DNA of 64,000 nt from Lyophyllum atratum (Eukaryota; Basidiomycota; Agaricomycetes; Agaricales; Lyophyllaceae), in contig JACGCN010000012.1 in the NCBI GenBank assembly GCA_014905825.1, forward strand, positions 682,001 through 746,000, given 5' to 3'. A model generated the notes under the pieces. That model worked only from the letters and a program-made list of their open reading frames with translations, was not told the origin of the DNA and searched no databases. Made by a program: the position numbers and the translations under genes. Positions 61,134-64,000 of this stretch are shown piece after piece. How positions within the stretch are numbered: position 1 is the first letter of the stretch; every line of letters starts with the position of its first letter.

Positions 61134-64000
61134 ATGGGAAGCTCAATGGATGAGGATGAGAATGAGTGGGACCAGATCAACGCAAAGAATTGGCGAGGAC
61201 TTGGGCTTACAGATCCGATTAAGAGTGTCGAGGTGTGCCTGTGCGTTGTCTTGCTTCTATCGTAAACACTAACGCGAACTATTGCAGGACAAATGGCTGC
61301 TCCTTCCTGCCTTCCTAAAGGTAAAGGGTCTCGTGAAGCAACACATTGACTCTTTCAACTACTTCGTCGACGTCGACATCAAGAACATTGTCAAAGCAAA
61401 CAACAAAGTCACCTCTGATGTTGACCCCCGCTTTTGGCTCAAGTACACTGACATCAATGTCGGCTTTCCCGATCGCAATGAAATGTCGTCCATCGACAAG
61501 AAAGTTACGCCCAACGAATGCCGTCTACGGGACATCACCTATGGTGCGCCAATCATGGTGACTATACAATATACACGTGGGAGGTCTATCGTCCAGAGGA
61601 ACGTCAACATTGGCCGAATCCCCATCATGCTGAGAAGTAGCAAGTGCGTCTTGACCGGCAGGTCTGAAGGTGAATTAGCGCGGATGATCGAATGTCCTCT
61701 CGACCCTGGTGGATACTTTGTCGTGAAGGGGACAGAGAAGGTTATTCTCGTGCAGGAGCAGTTGAGCAAGAATCGTATTATCGTTGAAACGGACAACGTG
61801 AAGGGCATTGTTCAGGCGTCTTGTACATCGTGCGTCGCCCGACTTAAAGCTCCATGTATCACATGTATATACATCTCTCCAGGTCTACCCACGGAGGCCT
61901 CAAATCCAAGACATACGTTGCGACGAAGAAGGGCAAGATTTACCTCCGTCACAACTGCGTCCACGAAGACATACCGATCGCGATAGCCCTCAAAGCATTG
62001 GGCGTTCAGTCTGATAAAGAGATTCTCCTGCTCACCGCTGGCAATACCGAAGCGTACAAGGAGGCATTCTCAGCTAGTCTCGAGGAGGCAGCTAAACTTG
62101 GCATTTTCACGCGACACCAAGCTCTGGAGTACATTGGAAGCCGAGTCAAGATCAATCGACGCGTCATGGGCCCCCGACGTCCAGCATGGGAGGAAGCACT
62201 CGAGGCGCTTGCCACTATTGTCCTCGCCCACGTCCCTGTTAATGGTCTTGACTTCCGCTCTAAAGCCATTTTTGTCGCCACGATGACTCGTCGCGTATTA
62301 ATGGCCATGGACGACGAAAAGATGGTCGACGACCGAGATTATGTTGGGAATAAACGTTTGGAACTGTGAGTACTCTCCATCCCTTTTCCCCTTCCTGTTC
62401 TTCAATTGTCTTCTCAGGGCAGGTCAACTGCTTGCCCTACTCTTCGAAGATCTCTTCAAGACGTACAATACTAACTTGAAGTCCGCGATCGACAAAGTTC
62501 TCAAGAAGCCCTCGAGGACAAGCGAGTTCGACGCTTTCAATACTATGCAGTTTCAAGGGGATCATCTGACCTCGGGATTCGTTCGTGCCATCTCTACCGG
62601 GAATTGGTCGTTGAAGCGGTTCAAGATGGAGCGCGCAGGAGTCACACATGTGCTCAGTCGCCTGAGTTTTATCTCCGCGCTGGGCATGATGACCCGAATC
62701 TCTTCTCAGTTTGAGAAGACGAGGAAGGTCAGCGGTCCAAGAGCGTTACAACCAAGTCAATGGGGTGTTCTCTGCCCCAGTGACACGCCTGAGGGGGAGG
62801 CTTGTGGCCTGGTGAAGAACTTGGCGCTAATGACCCACATCACAACTGATGTGGACGAGGAACCGATTGTAAGGCTTGCCTTCATGCTCGGTGTGGAAGG
62901 TATGTCCTGTCACCGACACGTGTACGACTAATGATAGACGATATTCTTTTCCAGACATCAGCTTGGCTACAGGAACGGAGATATACGGTCCTCATACCTT
63001 TGTCGTGAACGTGAACGGTACTATCATTGGCCTCACTCGGTATCCTACTCGCTTCGTGGCGCAATTCCGCAAGCTTCGGCGTGCTCGACGCATGAGCGAG
63101 TTCGTGAGTATCTATATCAATCATCATCATCATGCAGTGCACATCGCTAGCGATGGTGGCCGAATCTGTCGGCCTATCATTATCGTGGAAGATGGCCGAC
63201 CGAAGGTTACGTCGGAACATATTGTTGTAAGATTGGATTTCAAGTGGAATCCGGATCCCGGTACTTACTTCCCGCCTTAGCATCTCAAGAAAGGCACCGT
63301 CACTTTTGATGATTTCCTACGGAAGGGCCTTGTGGAGTATCTTGATGTGAACGAGGAGAACGATACCTATATCGCGCTTTACGAATCGGACATCGTCCCT
63401 ACCACGACGCATCTAGAGATCGAGCCATTTACCTTGCTCGGTGCCGTTGCTGGACTCATCCCGTATCCCCATCACAACCAATCACCGCGGAATACCTACC
63501 AATGCGCCATGGGAAAACAAGCTATTGGTGCAATTGCCTACAACCAGCTTAACCGAATTGACACCCTCCTCTATCTCTTGGTGTATCCTCAGCAGCCTAT
63601 GGTGAAAACAAAGACTATCGAGCTGGTTGGATACGATCGCCTTCCGGCCGGCCAAAACGCGACAGTGGCAGTTATGAGTTTCTCCGGCTATGATATCGAA
63701 GATGCACTAATCTTAAACAAGGTTAGACGCTATCTGATTCCTCACGGGAGGCTACTAACTCCTAGTCCATAGGCCAGCCTCGACCGTGGATACGGGAGAT
63801 GTCAAGTCCTGCGGAAGAATGCAACTCTTATCCGAAAATATCCTAATGGCACGTGAGTTAACGACATCCTTTACGAGAATCCTGTTCGCGTCAGGTCCTA
63901 ACCCCTTCGAAAGGTTCGATCGCCTAGCCGACGCGCCCATCGACGAAAACGGGCAAGTTGCCAAAAAATATGACATCATTCAGATGGACGGATTGGCAGG
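61134..64000 (+). CDS. RET1: RNA polymerase III second-largest subunit RPC2 (cut by window edge)
   Basis: Exons 61134-61232, 61288-61829, 61883-62365, 62418-62899, 62955-63226, 63281-63721, 63773-63852 and 63914 onward. It starts [22 protein letters not shown] then [20 protein letters not shown] and [20 protein letters not shown] are the polymerase III-specific beginning. The common beta-subunit blocks follow: [60 protein letters not shown], and [20 protein letters not shown]. This subunit forms half of the active-centre cleft of Pol III, which makes tRNA, 5S rRNA and U6. The intron at 63853-63913 must use the acceptor AAAG at 63910-63913; the earlier CAG would cause a stop. The gene continues beyond the window. 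Confidence 0.96.

Noticed and set aside
63853..63913. Apparent frameshift in RPC2
   Set aside because: Using the acceptor at 63913 instead of the earlier CAG gives [12 protein letters not shown] in frame with a CTAAC branch point, so no frameshift is needed.

Overview
The window is nuclear DNA from a filamentous basidiomycete (Agaricomycete type, probably a mushroom or wood-decay fungus). The evidence is the gene set (Ppo oxygenase, FluG-type amidohydrolase, BiP ending HDEL, NHP6, NatC, RNA polymerase III) and very dense introns of about 50-60 nt with GTRNGY donors, CTRAY branch points and YAG acceptors. Several exons are only 6-20 nt long. I saw no rRNA, tRNA, CRISPR array or intact transposon.

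Layout. 0-6.5 kb: 5' part of a flavin amine oxidase, an ARMT1/DUF89 phosphatase with 17 exons, an unrecognised Ser/Pro-rich protein and a BolA protein. 6.5-9.1 kb: an accessory block with a short repeat array and orphan gene A. 10-19.4 kb: housekeeping genes (FluG-like amidohydrolase, BiP/Kar2, NatC catalytic subunit, amino-acid/GABA permease). 19.4-34.3 kb: an accessory, repeat-rich region holding orphan genes B and C and several tandem arrays, interrupted by a divergent housekeeping pair (NHP6 and an oxysterol-binding protein). 34.3-42.7 kb, minus strand: Nup35/Nup53, a small membrane protein and a large Ppo (dioxygenase plus P450). 44.3-52.3 kb, plus strand: a DUF2235 hydrolase, a patatin-von Willebrand A fusion and a secreted proline-rich repeat protein. 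52.6-60.4 kb, minus strand: otubain, an ERCC6L2-like SNF2 helicase and a UBC7-like E2. The window ends inside RPC2, the second-largest subunit of RNA polymerase III.

Two things stand out. First, orphan genes A (8.9 kb, -), B (21.2 kb, +) and C (32.2 kb, -) share a recognisable promoter, and each is followed downstream by a tandem array. In loci A and B the arrays are homologous and the two loci form an inverted duplication; the units of the B array look like exon-intron pairs, each with a branch point, pyrimidine tract and CAG. Second, a patatin domain and a vWA domain with a complete MIDAS lie in one reading frame across ten exons, next to another putative lipase/esterase of the DUF2235 family.

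Exon models were read by eye from splice consensus, phase continuity and family conservation. Boundaries described as phase-checked were verified by counting; the others are approximate.
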